Source of the DNA: Streptomyces longispororuber
Lineage (GTDB): Bacteria > Actinomycetota > Actinomycetes > Streptomycetales > Streptomycetaceae
Reading direction: 5' to 3'
DNA: 46,928 nucleotides
Assembly (NCBI RefSeq): GCF_024448165.1
Contig: NZ_JAMOLN010000054.1
Coordinates: forward strand, 1 to 46,928
Every line of letters starts with the position of its first letter. Position 1 is the first letter of the stretch. Both the position numbers and the translations under genes were made by a program. Of the stretch, positions 22,409 to 30,486 are shown one piece after another. The notes below the pieces were generated by a model. The model was not told where the DNA came from. It did no database searches and worked only from the letters and a program-made list of their open reading frames with translations.

Positions 22409-23722
22409 ATGGGACGAGAGCAATGGAAGAAGATCCTGGTCGGCTCGGCCGGGAACATGGTCGAGTGGTTCGACTGGTTCGTGTACGCGAGCTTTGCGAC
22501 GTACTTCGCGGGAGCCTTCTTCCCCGACGGCAACCCGACCGCCCAACTCATGAACACCGCCGGCATCTTCGCCGTCGGCTTCTTCATGCGCCCGGTGGGC
22601 GGCTGGCTGCTCGGCCGGGTCGGTGACCGCAAGGGCCGCAAGGCGGCGCTGACCCTCACGGTCACCCTGATGTCGGCGTCCGCCGTGCTCATCGCGGTCG
22701 CGCCCACCTACGAGGTCGCGGGCTACGGCGGCGCCGTCGTCCTGCTCGTCGCCCGCCTCCTGCAAGGACTCTCGGTCGGCGGCGAGTACGCGGCCAGCGC
22801 CACCTACCTCACCGAGGCCTCCGACCCGAAACGGCGCGGCTTCGCCTCCAGCTTCCAGTACGTGTCGATGACGGCGGGCCAGATCGTCGGCCTCGGCCTG
22901 CTGATCGTCCTGCAGCGCACCCTGTCCGACGACGCCCTGCACGGCTGGGGCTGGCGCATCCCGTTCATCGTCGGCGCCCTCGGCGCGGCGATCATCTTCT
23001 ACCTGCGCCGCAACATGCTGGAGACCGAGGTCTACGAGGAGTCCGCCGACGCCGACGGAGCCGTGGGCGGAGACGACAAGGGCACCATGAAGGCCCTGTG
23101 GGCGCACAGGCGCGAGGCGTTCCTCGTCATCGCGCTCACCATGGGCGGCACCGTGGCGTACTACACGTACACGACGTACCTCACCAAGTACCTGTCCAAC
23201 TCCGCTGGCCTGAGCAAGCAGACGGCGACGCTCGTCTCCTTCTGCGCGCTCATCGTCTTCGCCTGCCTGCAGCCGCTGGCCGGCGCGCTCTCCGACCGCA
23301 TCGGACGCCGCCCGCTGCTGATCACCTTCGCCGTCGGCTCGACCTTCCTGACGGTGCCGATCATGACGCTGCTCCAGCACGCGGGCTCGTTCTGGCCGGC
23401 CCTCGGCCTGTCCCTGCTCGCGCTCGTCGTCGTCACCGGCTACACCTCCATCAACGCCTGCGTGAAGGCCGAGCTCTTCCCGACCGGCATCCGCGCCCTC
23501 GGCGTCGCCCTGCCGTACGCCATCGCCAACGCCCTCTTCGGCGGCACCGCCGAGTACGTCGCCCTGTGGTTCAAGGACGGCGGCATGGAGGCCGGCTTCT
23601 ACTGGTACGTGGCCGGCTGCGCCGCCGTGTCGCTGATCGTCTACCTGACCATGCGCGAGACCCGCGACATCGACCTGAACCGGGTCAAGACGTCCGACGC
23701 CGCGCTGGAGCCGGCGGCCTGA
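22409..23722 (+). CDS. MFS permease of the metabolite:H+ symporter (MHS) family
   Basis: 437 residues with about twelve transmembrane helices. The MHS subfamily signature is clear: GNMVEWFDWFVYASFATYFA at helix 1, RPVGGWLLGRVGDRKGRKAAL at loop 2-3, LLQGLSVGGEYAASATYLTEAS and RRGFASSFQYVSMTAGQIVG. Loop 8-9 has LSDRIGRRPLL. These symporters take up dicarboxylates such as 2-oxoglutarate, citrate, shikimate or proline betaine with protons; this sequence is closest in feel to KgtP-like members. There is no enzyme next to it that fixes the substrate. A 29-base hairpin follows the stop. Confidence 0.88.
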   Translation: MGREQWKKILVGSAGNMVEWFDWFVYASFATYFAGAFFPDGNPTAQLMNTAGIFAVGFFMRPVGGWLLGRVGDRKGRKAALTLTVTLMSASAVLIAVAPTYEVAGYGGAVVLLVARLLQGLSVGGEYAASATYLTEASDPKRRGFASSFQYVSMTAGQIVGLGLLIVLQRTLSDDALHGWGWRIPFIVGALGAAIIFYLRRNMLETEVYEESADADGAVGGDDKGTMKALWAHRREAFLVIALTMGGTVAYYTYTTYLTKYLSNSAGLSKQTATLVSFCALIVFACLQPLAGALSDRIGRRPLLITFAVGSTFLTVPIMTLLQHAGSFWPALGLSLLALVVVTGYTSINACVKAELFPTGIRALGVALPYAIANALFGGTAEYVALWFKDGGMEAGFYWYVAGCAAVSLIVYLTMRETRDIDLNRVKTSDAALEPAA

Positions 23723-23735
23723 CCGCATCGTGAGA

Positions 23736-23764
23736 CCACAGTCCGGGCCCGGCCCGGGCTGTGG
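23736..23764 (+). terminator. Hairpin after the MHS permease gene
   Basis: CCACAG-T-CCGGGC pairs with GCCCGG-G-CTGTGG (13 bp including one G-U pair) around a three-base loop, 13 bases after the permease stop. There is no T-run. It probably insulates the cimA leader from upstream transcription. Confidence 0.6.
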
Positions 23765-23776
23765 CAGACTGCGGGC

Positions 23777-23827
23777 GTGCTCTCGTTCGCCATGATTATT
23801 GGCAGCAGGCGCGCCGGTCCGCAGTGA
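23777..23827 (+). CDS. Leader peptide of the cimA attenuator, with tandem Ile codons
   Basis: GTG 23777 or the in-frame ATG 23792 begins a frame ending at TGA 23825-23827. The peptide is MLSFAMIIGSRRAGPQ (16 residues) or MIIGSRRAGPQ (11 residues). It has two adjacent ATT isoleucine codons; ATT is very rare in GC-rich Streptomyces genes, so stalling under isoleucine starvation is plausible. It lies ahead of a terminator hairpin at 23882 and the citramalate synthase gene, which feeds isoleucine synthesis. No good ribosome site precedes it, so it may be translated from a leaderless or near-leaderless transcript. Confidence 0.65.
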   Translation: MLSFAMIIGSRRAGPQ

Positions 23828-23854
23828 CCACCTCGTACGACCCGGTATAGGTGG
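23828..23854 (+). promoter_or_regulatory. Leader hairpin between leader peptide and terminator of cimA
   Basis: CCACCT at 23828-23833 pairs with AGGTGG at 23849-23854 around a 15-base loop, directly after the leader stop codon. In attenuators such a stem pauses RNA polymerase or competes with other leader structures. The exact antiterminator pairing is not obvious by eye. Confidence 0.4.
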
Positions 23855-23881
23855 ACACCGTCGTCCTCGACCCGCGCGCAG

Positions 23882-23915
23882 ACCTCTCGCACCCGCGAGA
23901 GGTTTTTCTGTTTCT
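23882..23915 (+). terminator. Rho-independent terminator of the cimA attenuator
   Basis: ACCTCTCGC pairs perfectly with GCGAGAGGT around loop ACCC (23882-23903). The last T of the stem runs into TTTTCTGTTTCT, an unusual T-run for this genome. It lies 100 bp upstream of the cimA start and 54 bp after the leader-peptide stop, as expected for transcription attenuation. Confidence 0.8.
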
Positions 23916-24014
23916 GGCCCACACTCAGCCAGGCGGACCGCGCGAGGGATCATAGATGGACGGTGGAGCCGGTCATTCCGGTAGACCGAGATCCCATACA
24001 GGAGCCAGATCAGC

Positions 24015-25643
24015 ATGAGCAGCAGCACGAGCGAACGCACCGGCGAACTCGACGAATCCCACGACGCCTTCCATGTCTTCGACACGACGCTGCGCGACGG
24101 CGCGCAGCGCGAGGGCATCAACCTCACCGTCGCGGACAAGCTGACCATCGCGCGGCACCTGGACGACTTCGGCGTGGGCTTCATCGAGGGCGGCTGGCCC
24201 GGCGCCAACCCCCGCGACACCGAGTTCTTCGCCCGCGCGCAGGACGAGATCGACTTCAAGCACGCACAGCTCGTCGCCTTCGGCGCCACCCGGCGCGCGG
24301 GCGCGAAGGCGAGCGAGGACCCGCAGGTACGGGCGCTGCTCGAATCCGGCGCCCCGGTGATCACCCTCGTCGCCAAGTCCCACGACCGGCACGTGGAACT
24401 GGCGCTGCGCACGACCCTGGAGGAGAACCTGGAGATGGTGCGCGACACCGTCTCCCACCTCGTCGCCCAGGGCCGCCGCGTCTTCGTCGACTGCGAGCAC
24501 TTCTTCGACGGCTACCGCGCCAACCCCGAGTACGCGAAGTCCGTCGTCCGCGTCGCGCACGAGGCCGGCGCCTCCGTGGTCGTGCTGTGCGACACCAACG
24601 GCGGCATGCTCCCCGCCCAGGTCCAGGCGATCACCCACACCGTCCTCGACGACACCGGCGCCCGGCTCGGCATCCACGCGCAGGACGACACGGGCTGCGC
24701 CGTCGCCAACACCCTGGCCGCCGTCGACGCGGGCGCCACGCACGTCCAGTGCACGGCCAACGGGTACGGCGAGCGCGTCGGCAACTCCAACCTCTTCCCG
24801 GTCGTCGCCGCCCTGGAGCTCAAGTACGGCAAGAAGGTCCTCCCCGAGGGCGCGCTGCGCGAGATGACCCGGATCTCGCACGCCATCGCCGAGGTCGTCA
24901 ACCTCACCCCGTCCACGCACCAGCCGTACGTGGGCGTCTCCGCCTTCGCGCACAAGGCGGGCCTGCACGCCTCCGCGATCAAGGTCGACCCCGACCTGTA
25001 CCAGCACATCGACCCCGAGCTCGTCGGCAACCGCATCCGCATGCTCGTCTCCGACATGGCGGGCCGCGCCTCCATCGAGCTCAAGGGCAAGGAGCTCGGC
25101 GTCGACCTGGGCGGCGACCGCGAGCTGGTCGGCCGGGTCGTCGAGCGCGTCAAGGAGCGTGAGCTCCAGGGCTACACGTACGAGGCCGCCGACGCCTCCT
25201 TCGAGCTGCTGCTGCGCGAGGAGGCCGAGGGGCGGGCGCGGCGCTACTTCCGCGTCGAGTCGTGGCGGGCCATCGTCGAGGACCGCCCCGACGGCACCCA
25301 CGCCAACGAGGCGACCGTGAAGCTGTGGGCCAAGGGCGAGCGCATCGTCGCCACCGCCGAGGGCAACGGACCGGTCAACGCCCTCGACCGCGCCCTGCGC
25401 GTCGGCCTGGAGCGCATCTACCCGCAGCTCGCCAAGCTGGAACTGGTCGACTACAAGGTCCGCATCCTGGAGGGCAAGCACGGTACGTCGTCGACGACGC
25501 GGGTGCTGATCTCCACGACCGACGGCTCCGGCGAGTGGTCGACGGTGGGCGTCGCCGAGAACGTCATCGCGGCGTCGTGGGGTGCGCTGGAGGACGCGTA
25601 CACGTACGGACTGCTGCGGGCCGGGATCGAACCGGTCGAGTAG
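24015..25643 (+). CDS. cimA: Citramalate synthase (2-isopropylmalate synthase family)
   Basis: 542 residues from ATG 24015, behind a weak CAGGAG. It is a member of the HMG-CoA lyase-like family that condenses acetyl-CoA with pyruvate to (R)-citramalate, a threonine-independent entry to isoleucine. The catalytic domain (about 18-290) has FDTTLRDGAQREG, GWPGANPRDTEFF, DTNGGMLPAQV and GIHAQDDTGCAVANT with the metal-binding His and Asp. The segment TPSTHQPYVGVSAFAHKAGLHASAI and a C-terminal regulatory LeuA-dimer domain (about 405-540) complete it. GWPG-x-NP-x-D separates CimA-type from leucine-specific LeuA, though annotation as an alternative isopropylmalate synthase is possible. The Ile-codon attenuator upstream fits the isoleucine role. 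Confidence 0.92.
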   Translation: MSSSTSERTGELDESHDAFHVFDTTLRDGAQREGINLTVADKLTIARHLDDFGVGFIEGGWPGANPRDTEFFARAQDEIDFKHAQLVAFGATRRAGAKASEDPQVRALLESGAPVITLVAKSHDRHVELALRTTLEENLEMVRDTVSHLVAQGRRVFVDCEHFFDGYRANPEYAKSVVRVAHEAGASVVVLCDTNGGMLPAQVQAITHTVLDDTGARLGIHAQDDTGCAVANTLAAVDAGATHVQCTANGYGERVGNSNLFPVVAALELKYGKKVLPEGALREMTRISHAIAEVVNLTPSTHQPYVGVSAFAHKAGLHASAIKVDPDLYQHIDPELVGNRIRMLVSDMAGRASIELKGKELGVDLGGDRELVGRVVERVKERELQGYTYEAADASFELLLREEAEGRARRYFRVESWRAIVEDRPDGTHANEATVKLWAKGERIVATAEGNGPVNALDRALRVGLERIYPQLAKLELVDYKVRILEGKHGTSSTTRVLISTTDGSGEWSTVGVAENVIAASWGALEDAYTYGLLRAGIEPVE

Positions 25644-25655
25644 CACCCGCCCGGA

Positions 25656-25685
25656 CCGGAGGGGCCGGCTGTCCAGCCCCTCCGG
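25656..25685. terminator. Bidirectional terminator between cimA and the GH30 gene
   Basis: CCGGAGGGGC (25656-25665) pairs with GCCCCTCCGG (25676-25685) around ten bases. It sits between the convergent stops of cimA (25643) and the GH30 gene (25693). Confidence 0.75.
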
Positions 25686-25692
25686 CTCCCGC

Positions 25693-27594
25693 CTACTGCA
25701 GCGTCCACTTCTGGTTCGCGGCCCCCGTGCACGACCAGATCTGCGTCGCCGTCCCGTCGGCGCTCGAATTCCCGGTCACATCAAGGCACTTGTCGGCCGC
25801 GGTGTTCACCAGATCTCCGGACGACGTCTCGTAGCGCCACTGCTGGGCGCCCGTTCCGTTGCAGTCGTAGAGCTGCACCTTCGCGCCGTCGGCCGTCGAG
25901 CCGCCGGACACGTCGAGGCACTTGCCGAGGGCCCGCACCGTGCCGTCCGCCCGCACGGTCCAGGTCTGGTTCTGCGAACCGGAGACGCAGGACCAGATCT
26001 GCGCGGTCGTCCCGTTGGCCGTGGAGCCGTCCTTCACGTCGAGGCACTTGCCGCCCAGGCCGTGGAAGGCGCCGGCCCTGTCCGTGCCGCCGGCCTGCGT
26101 CCCGCTCCAGGTGAACGTCGCCGACGTCTTGCCCGGCAGCGAGTAAGTGAGGTGCTGGCCGCCCCAGTTGACGGTCACGTCCTTGGCGGACGAGGCGTCG
26201 TTGTAGGCGATCAGCGCCTTCGAGCCGTCGGTGTTGCGCCAGGCGACGTTCGGCACGGCGGAGGATCCCGTGGACGCGATGCGCGAGGCGCCCGGCCGGA
26301 CGAACTTCGTCAGGTGGCCCATCGTGTAGTACTCGATGTTGTAGTCGACCCGGCCGCTGCTGCCGTCGCCGTTGTGCACGGTGATGAGACCGTCGCAGGT
26401 GCCGCACCCGCCGTTGTGGGGACCGCGGTTCTGGTCCACGGCCAAGGACCACTTCGTCACCGACTTCGCCCAGTTGCGGGTGTAGTCGATGATGTTCGTC
26501 ATGTCCTCGCGCTGCTGGTTCGCGATCCAGGTGCCGCCGGAGTGCTCGGTCTGGAAGGCGTCCAGGGACGGGTACTTGTTGTGGATCTCGGTCTGCTTGG
26601 CGACGTCCCCGCCGTAGCCGTGCCAGGCGATGCCGCCGAAGTTGGGGTGCGAGCGGACGGCCGCGTCGTCGACGGTCTGCGCCGCGTACGCGTCGTAGGT
26701 GTCCCAGTTCCAGTCGTGGGCGAGGACCTTGGTCTTCAGTCCGGCGCTCGCGAGCTTCGGCAGCAGCTCGCTCTTGGTGAAGTAGGCGAGCCCCGACGCG
26801 TTCCAGCTCATCGACGGATAGCCGGAGCAGCACGTCGGCTCGTTCTGCGCGGTGACGTAGTCGATGGGGACGCCGGCCGCCTGGTACCCCTGGATGTACT
26901 TCACGAAGTAGTCCGCGTAGGCGCCGTAGTCCTCGGCCTTCAGCCAGCCTCCGTTGAGCTGCCCGCTGTCCTTCATCCAGGCGGGGGCCGTCCACGGGGA
27001 CGCCACCGTCGTCAGCGCCGGATTGAGCTGCTTGGCCTGCTTGGTCAGCGGCAGCACGTCGGCCTGGTCGTGGGCGAGGGAGAACTTGGCGAGCGACGGG
27101 TCGGTCTGGCCGGCGGGCACGTCGTCGTACGTGTAGCCGAAGCGCGCGAGGTCCGAGCCGCCCATCGGATTGCGGACGAACGAGAGGCCGATGCCCTCGG
27201 TCGGCGAGAACAGCTTCTTCATGGTGGCGTCGCGGGTGGCCTGGGAGAGGGCGCCGCTGCTGTTCATCAGCCAGGCGGCGGTGTCCGTGAAGGAGGCGCC
27301 GCCGCCGGTGAACGTCTGGTACCGGGTGTTCTCGTCCACGTTCAGGACGGTGCCGCTGCCGCCGCTGCCCGCCTGGAACGACACCGGGGTCTGCTGCTGC
27401 AGCCCGCGCGTGACGTGGCGGCCGCCGGCGTCGTCCGTGGTGGTGAGCCACACGGTGACCTGCTCGCCGGCGGCCTGCGCGGGGGCGGCGCCGGCTCCGG
27501 CGAGGCCCGCGGTCGTCAGGGCGCCCGCGAGCAGCAGCCGGGCCAGACGGCGGGCCCGCGAGCGAGGTGTGGGGGGTCTTGTGGGGGTGCGCAT
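25693..27594 (-). CDS. Secreted GH30 glycoside hydrolase with C-terminal ricin-type CBM13
   Basis: 633 residues from ATG 27594, with AGGAGG seven bases upstream. A signal peptide spans residues 1-43 (Arg-rich start, then LARLLLAGALTTAGLAGAGAAPAQAAG). The GH30 TIM barrel and its beta side domain cover about 60-500; the acid/base is Glu252 (YVTAQNEPT) and the nucleophile Glu350 (FQTEHSGG). Residues about 505-633 are a ricin-type beta-trefoil with three repeats (GGKCLDVKDGSTANGTTAQIW, GKCLDVSGGSTADGAKVQLYDC, DKCLDVTGNSSADGTATQIWSC), each ending QxW. GH30 enzymes cleave beta-1,6-glucan, xylan or glucosylceramide; NEPTCCSGYPSM with paired Cys is nearest the beta-1,6-glucanase branch, but that is a guess. 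It is likely an accessory gene. Confidence 0.9.
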   Translation of the reverse strand: MRTPTRPPTPRSRARRLARLLLAGALTTAGLAGAGAAPAQAAGEQVTVWLTTTDDAGGRHVTRGLQQQTPVSFQAGSGGSGTVLNVDENTRYQTFTGGGASFTDTAAWLMNSSGALSQATRDATMKKLFSPTEGIGLSFVRNPMGGSDLARFGYTYDDVPAGQTDPSLAKFSLAHDQADVLPLTKQAKQLNPALTTVASPWTAPAWMKDSGQLNGGWLKAEDYGAYADYFVKYIQGYQAAGVPIDYVTAQNEPTCCSGYPSMSWNASGLAYFTKSELLPKLASAGLKTKVLAHDWNWDTYDAYAAQTVDDAAVRSHPNFGGIAWHGYGGDVAKQTEIHNKYPSLDAFQTEHSGGTWIANQQREDMTNIIDYTRNWAKSVTKWSLAVDQNRGPHNGGCGTCDGLITVHNGDGSSGRVDYNIEYYTMGHLTKFVRPGASRIASTGSSAVPNVAWRNTDGSKALIAYNDASSAKDVTVNWGGQHLTYSLPGKTSATFTWSGTQAGGTDRAGAFHGLGGKCLDVKDGSTANGTTAQIWSCVSGSQNQTWTVRADGTVRALGKCLDVSGGSTADGAKVQLYDCNGTGAQQWRYETSSGDLVNTAADKCLDVTGNSSADGTATQIWSCTGAANQKWTLQ

Positions 27595-27744
27595 GATGCC
27601 TCCTGGGTCACAAACAGCCCAACAGTTAACTCTCATGGCTTAGTTCAAGACGTGAGTTAAAGGGTGTTCCTTGCGCGCGTCAAGACTTCACACCGCGAAC
27701 ACCCCGACCCGGCATTCACACCCCGGCTGCGTTAGCGTCGAGGT

Positions 27745-29094
27745 ATGAGGCCCTCGATCGCGGCCCTCGCCGCCACGCTCCTCGCCCTCGGCGCGACACT
27801 CACCGTGACGCCCACCGCCGTCGCCGCCACGGACGTCTCCACCGTGGCCGACGCCCTGGAGAAGAGTCCCGTCTACGTCGACCCGGCCGTCTCCGGCGAG
27901 CTGACCTCGGCGGACGCGGAAGCGCTCGCGAAGAAGATCAAGGACGCGGACAAGCCGGTGATGGTGGCGGTGCTGCCCGCCGACTTCCCCAAGCAGGACC
28001 TGTTCACCGACCTGAGGACGAAGACGGGGGTCGTGGGCGTCTACGGGATCCGGCTCGGCGACGCCTTCGACGCCGCGGCGGATCGTTCCGTCATGTCGTC
28101 CGACGCCGTTCACAACCTGACGACGAGCGTCCGGGGCGAGCCGGTCGGACAGCAGCTCGACGAGTTCGTCGACACGGCGGTCCGCACGGCCAAGGGCTCG
28201 GCGCCCTCCTCCTGGGGCGCGGGCGGCGGTGACGACGGGGTGCCGGTCGGCGCACTGGTCGGCGTCGGCGCGGTGGTCGTGGTGGGCGGCGCGGGCGCGT
28301 ACGCCCTGGTCCGCCGCAACCGGCGGCGCCGCGAGGAGGAGCAGCGGGCCGCCCTGGACAAGCTGCGGGTCGTCGTCGACGAGGACATCACCGCGTTCGG
28401 CGAGGAGCTGGACCGGCTCGACTTCCACCCCGCGGAGGCGGGCGCGGACGACGCGATGCGGGCGGACTACGAGCGGGCGCTCGACGCGTACGAGAAGGCC
28501 AAGCAGTACATGGCTGCCGCCCAGCGCCCCGAGGAGGTGCGCGGCGTCACGCAGGCCCTGGAGGACGGCCGCTTCTCCCTCGCGCTGCTGGCCGCGCGCC
28601 GCGAGGGCCGCCCGCTGCCGGAACGCCGCGCGCCCTGCTTCTTCGACCCGCGGCACGGCCCCTCGGTGGAGGACGCCGAGTGGACACCGCCCGGCGGTGC
28701 CACGCGCCAGGTCCCGGTGTGCGCGGCCGACGCTACGCGGCTGCGGGACGGCGGCGAGCCGATGGTGCGCACCGTCGACACGGGCGCGGGCGAGCGCCGC
28801 CCCTACTACGACGCGGGCCCGGCCTACGGGCCCTGGGCGGGCGGCTACTTCGGCGGCGGGATCCTGCCGGGGCTGCTGGTCGGCACGGTGCTCGGCTCGA
28901 TGATGGCCAGTCCCGCGTACGCGGCGGACTACGGCTCCGGGTACGGGGACTTCGGCGGTTACGAGGGCGGCGACTACTCGGGCGCCGACTTCGACTCCTC
29001 CGACTTCGGTGACTTCGGGGGCGGCGGTGACTTCGGAGGCGGCGGTGACTTCGGCGGGGGTGGCGGCGGTGACTTCGGCGGCGGCGGTTTCTGA
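27745..29094 (+). CDS. Membrane protein with TPM-like N-terminal region and Gly-rich tail
   Basis: 449 residues from ATG 27745. A signal peptide spans residues 1-27, followed by an extracytoplasmic domain of about 130 residues (VADALEKSPVYVDPAVSGELTSADAEALAKKI then KPVMVAVLPADF). One transmembrane helix lies at about 172-192 (GALVGVGAVVVVGGAGAYALV), followed by basic RRNRRRREEE and a cytoplasmic helical region. The last 40 residues are DFGGGGDFGGGG repeats, the tail seen in TPM-domain and YgcG-like proteins. I recall relatives throughout Streptomyces with no defined function. A CxP-like motif (RRAPCFFDPRHGPSVEDAEW and QVPVCAADA) could bind metal. It may be a membrane quality-control or envelope protein; this is not established. 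Confidence 0.7.
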   Translation: MRPSIAALAATLLALGATLTVTPTAVAATDVSTVADALEKSPVYVDPAVSGELTSADAEALAKKIKDADKPVMVAVLPADFPKQDLFTDLRTKTGVVGVYGIRLGDAFDAAADRSVMSSDAVHNLTTSVRGEPVGQQLDEFVDTAVRTAKGSAPSSWGAGGGDDGVPVGALVGVGAVVVVGGAGAYALVRRNRRRREEEQRAALDKLRVVVDEDITAFGEELDRLDFHPAEAGADDAMRADYERALDAYEKAKQYMAAAQRPEEVRGVTQALEDGRFSLALLAARREGRPLPERRAPCFFDPRHGPSVEDAEWTPPGGATRQVPVCAADATRLRDGGEPMVRTVDTGAGERRPYYDAGPAYGPWAGGYFGGGILPGLLVGTVLGSMMASPAYAADYGSGYGDFGGYEGGDYSGADFDSSDFGDFGGGGDFGGGGDFGGGGGGDFGGGGF

Positions 29095-29244
29095 AAGCCG
29101 TGGATTCCGCATCGGATATCCGGCACCCCATGAATCGGAACAGAGTTTCGACCGCATCGACCGCACATAAAGATGGCCATTCGGCCCCTGGCCGGGTGAA
29201 TTCGGCACTGCTTTAATTCCCCCACGGCCACGGGGGGAGGAACG

Positions 29245-29904
29245 GTGAGTGGTGGTGCGGACGGGAACAACGGATCGGGTGGGGCGGGATTCTTCAGCCG
29301 CTCGATCGGCGTGTGGACCATTGTCGGAAGCGCGTGCGCGGTCCTCAGCGTCGTCATCGCGCTGATCGCCATCAAACTCGGCACGGCGGGCACGGCCGAC
29401 GGATCCGGGATGGTGTCCGGCGGCCTGGAGCCGACGCACTCCACGTCGGCGCCGCCCACGACCGAGGAGCCGACCGAGGATCCGACGACCGAGGAGCCGA
29501 CCGAGGATCCGACGACGGAGGAGCCCACGGAGGATCCGACGACCGAGGAACCCACGGAGGAGCCCAGCCCCACGCCGACCCGGATCCCGCTGCTCTACCG
29601 CAGCAGCGGAACCTCCTTCTTCGACTGCGACAGCGAGGGGGAGATCTCCTCGACGGTCGGCGGATCGGTGATCCAATGGCGGATCACCAATGATTCCAGC
29701 ACTCGGCTGCACGTCTACTACTTGGGCACGGACGGACTCCGCCGGGACGAACGGACACTGGAACCGGGCGGCCACATCAATTTCACGACCATGCACACGG
29801 GCCACATTTATCTGTTCGCCCGGACCAATGCGAGCTGCTCCAAAATCATCCGGGTCGACGACGACTCGGTGCGGGCGACCACGACCATCATGGACGACGA
29901 CTGA
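29245..29904 (+). CDS. Membrane-anchored protein with a VHL-beta-like extracellular domain
   Basis: 219 residues from GTG 29245, behind GGGGAGGAAC. One transmembrane helix lies at about residues 23-46 (VWTIVGSACAVLSVVIALIAI). It is followed by a linker of TEEPTEDPT repeats (residues about 73-108) and a C-terminal domain of about 100 residues. That domain contains WRITNDSSTRLHVYYLGTDG and LEPGGHINFTTMHTGHIYLF in the order N-x-S-x3-L-x-V, D-G, L-x-P-G, G-H-x-Y-L-F. The same pattern marks the beta domain of the von Hippel-Lindau protein. Two cysteines (FDCDS and ASCSK) flank the sheet. Codon use in the domain is less GC-biased than its neighbours (AAT, GAT, TTT). The function is unknown. Confidence 0.65.
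   Translation: MSGGADGNNGSGGAGFFSRSIGVWTIVGSACAVLSVVIALIAIKLGTAGTADGSGMVSGGLEPTHSTSAPPTTEEPTEDPTTEEPTEDPTTEEPTEDPTTEEPTEEPSPTPTRIPLLYRSSGTSFFDCDSEGEISSTVGGSVIQWRITNDSSTRLHVYYLGTDGLRRDERTLEPGGHINFTTMHTGHIYLFARTNASCSKIIRVDDDSVRATTTIMDDD
29461..29568 (+). repeat. 27-bp in-frame tandem repeat encoding TEEPTEDPT
   Basis: Four units start at 29461, 29488, 29515 and 29542. The first two are identical and the last diverges to TEEPTEEPS. The repeat forms a rigid acidic Thr/Pro/Glu stalk between the membrane helix and the C-terminal domain, and its copy number is likely to vary between strains. Confidence 0.85.
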
Positions 29905-29916
29905 CGCGGCGCCCGG

Positions 29917-30486
29917 TCATCGGTCCGCGGCGCCGCCGAGTCGCGCCGCGGTCTCGGCCGGGGTCTCCCGCTCGGTGAACACGGTCCGCGTGGCGAGCAG
30001 TTCGGTGCCCGGGTCGTCCAGCCAGTGGGCGAGGAAGTCATGGCCGTCGACGATCCAGGACCGGCCCTTGTCCGCCGCGCAGCGCTCCCGCAGGACGGCG
30101 AGCGCGGTGTCGCGGTCGGCGGACGGCAGGACGCGGACCACCTCGCGGCAGCGGTCCAGCGCGGCGCGGGCCGTGGCCAGGTGCGCCGGGTCCGCGTAGC
30201 TGGTGTGGCCCGCGCCCAGCGCGAGCACGGCGTCCCCGTGGTCGGCGACGGCACACGCCACGGCGTGCGCCCGGGCCGGCTCCCACTCCGCCTCCGCCGC
30301 GAGCCGCCCCACGAGGGCGATGCGCTCGCGGAGCCGGTCGACGCTCCAGCCCGCCTGGGCGTAGTACGGGTCGGCGACCGCGTCCAGGTCGACGAACCGC
30401 CGCCCCGTCCGCGCGGCGACCGCCCGCCCGAGCACGCTCTTCCCGGCCCCGGCTGGCCCGACCAGAACCATCCAGGGACCGCTCAC
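29917..30486 (-). CDS. P-loop nucleotide kinase (shikimate kinase-like)
   Basis: 189 residues from GTG 30486, which overlaps the stop of the DUF397 gene (GTGA). The Walker A motif is LVGPAGAGKSVLG at residues 7-19, followed by ARTGRRFVDLDAV, the shikimate-kinase-like strand with a substrate Asp pair, and an aromatic segment YYAQAGWSVDRLRERI. A DGHDFLAHWLDD segment lies near the C-terminus. It is smaller in conserved core than aroK enzymes and has no clear lid RPLL motif, so it is more likely an uncharacterised kinase of the AAA/shikimate-kinase superfamily. It is third in an operon with XRE and DUF397 genes, which suggests a regulatory module rather than aromatic synthesis. Confidence 0.75.
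   Translation of the reverse strand: MSGPWMVLVGPAGAGKSVLGRAVAARTGRRFVDLDAVADPYYAQAGWSVDRLRERIALVGRLAAEAEWEPARAHAVACAVADHGDAVLALGAGHTSYADPAHLATARAALDRCREVVRVLPSADRDTALAVLRERCAADKGRSWIVDGHDFLAHWLDDPGTELLATRTVFTERETPAETAARLGGAADR

Noticed and set aside
19250..24448. Very long reverse-strand open frame (over 1700 codons) across the DUF969 to MFS region
   Set aside because: It lies opposite several clearly conserved genes, its translation is low-complexity Arg/Gly/Asp-rich sequence, and such mirror frames are an effect of high GC at third positions.
27595..27744. TTAACTC / GAGTTAA dyad with 21-bp spacer upstream of the GH30 gene
   Set aside because: Arms are short and widely spaced; GH operators I know in Streptomyces have a different sequence, so I do not call it a site.
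29917..30486. Calling the P-loop protein shikimate kinase aroK
   Set aside because: It lacks the lid and substrate motifs of aroK and sits in a regulatory cassette, not an aromatic pathway operon.
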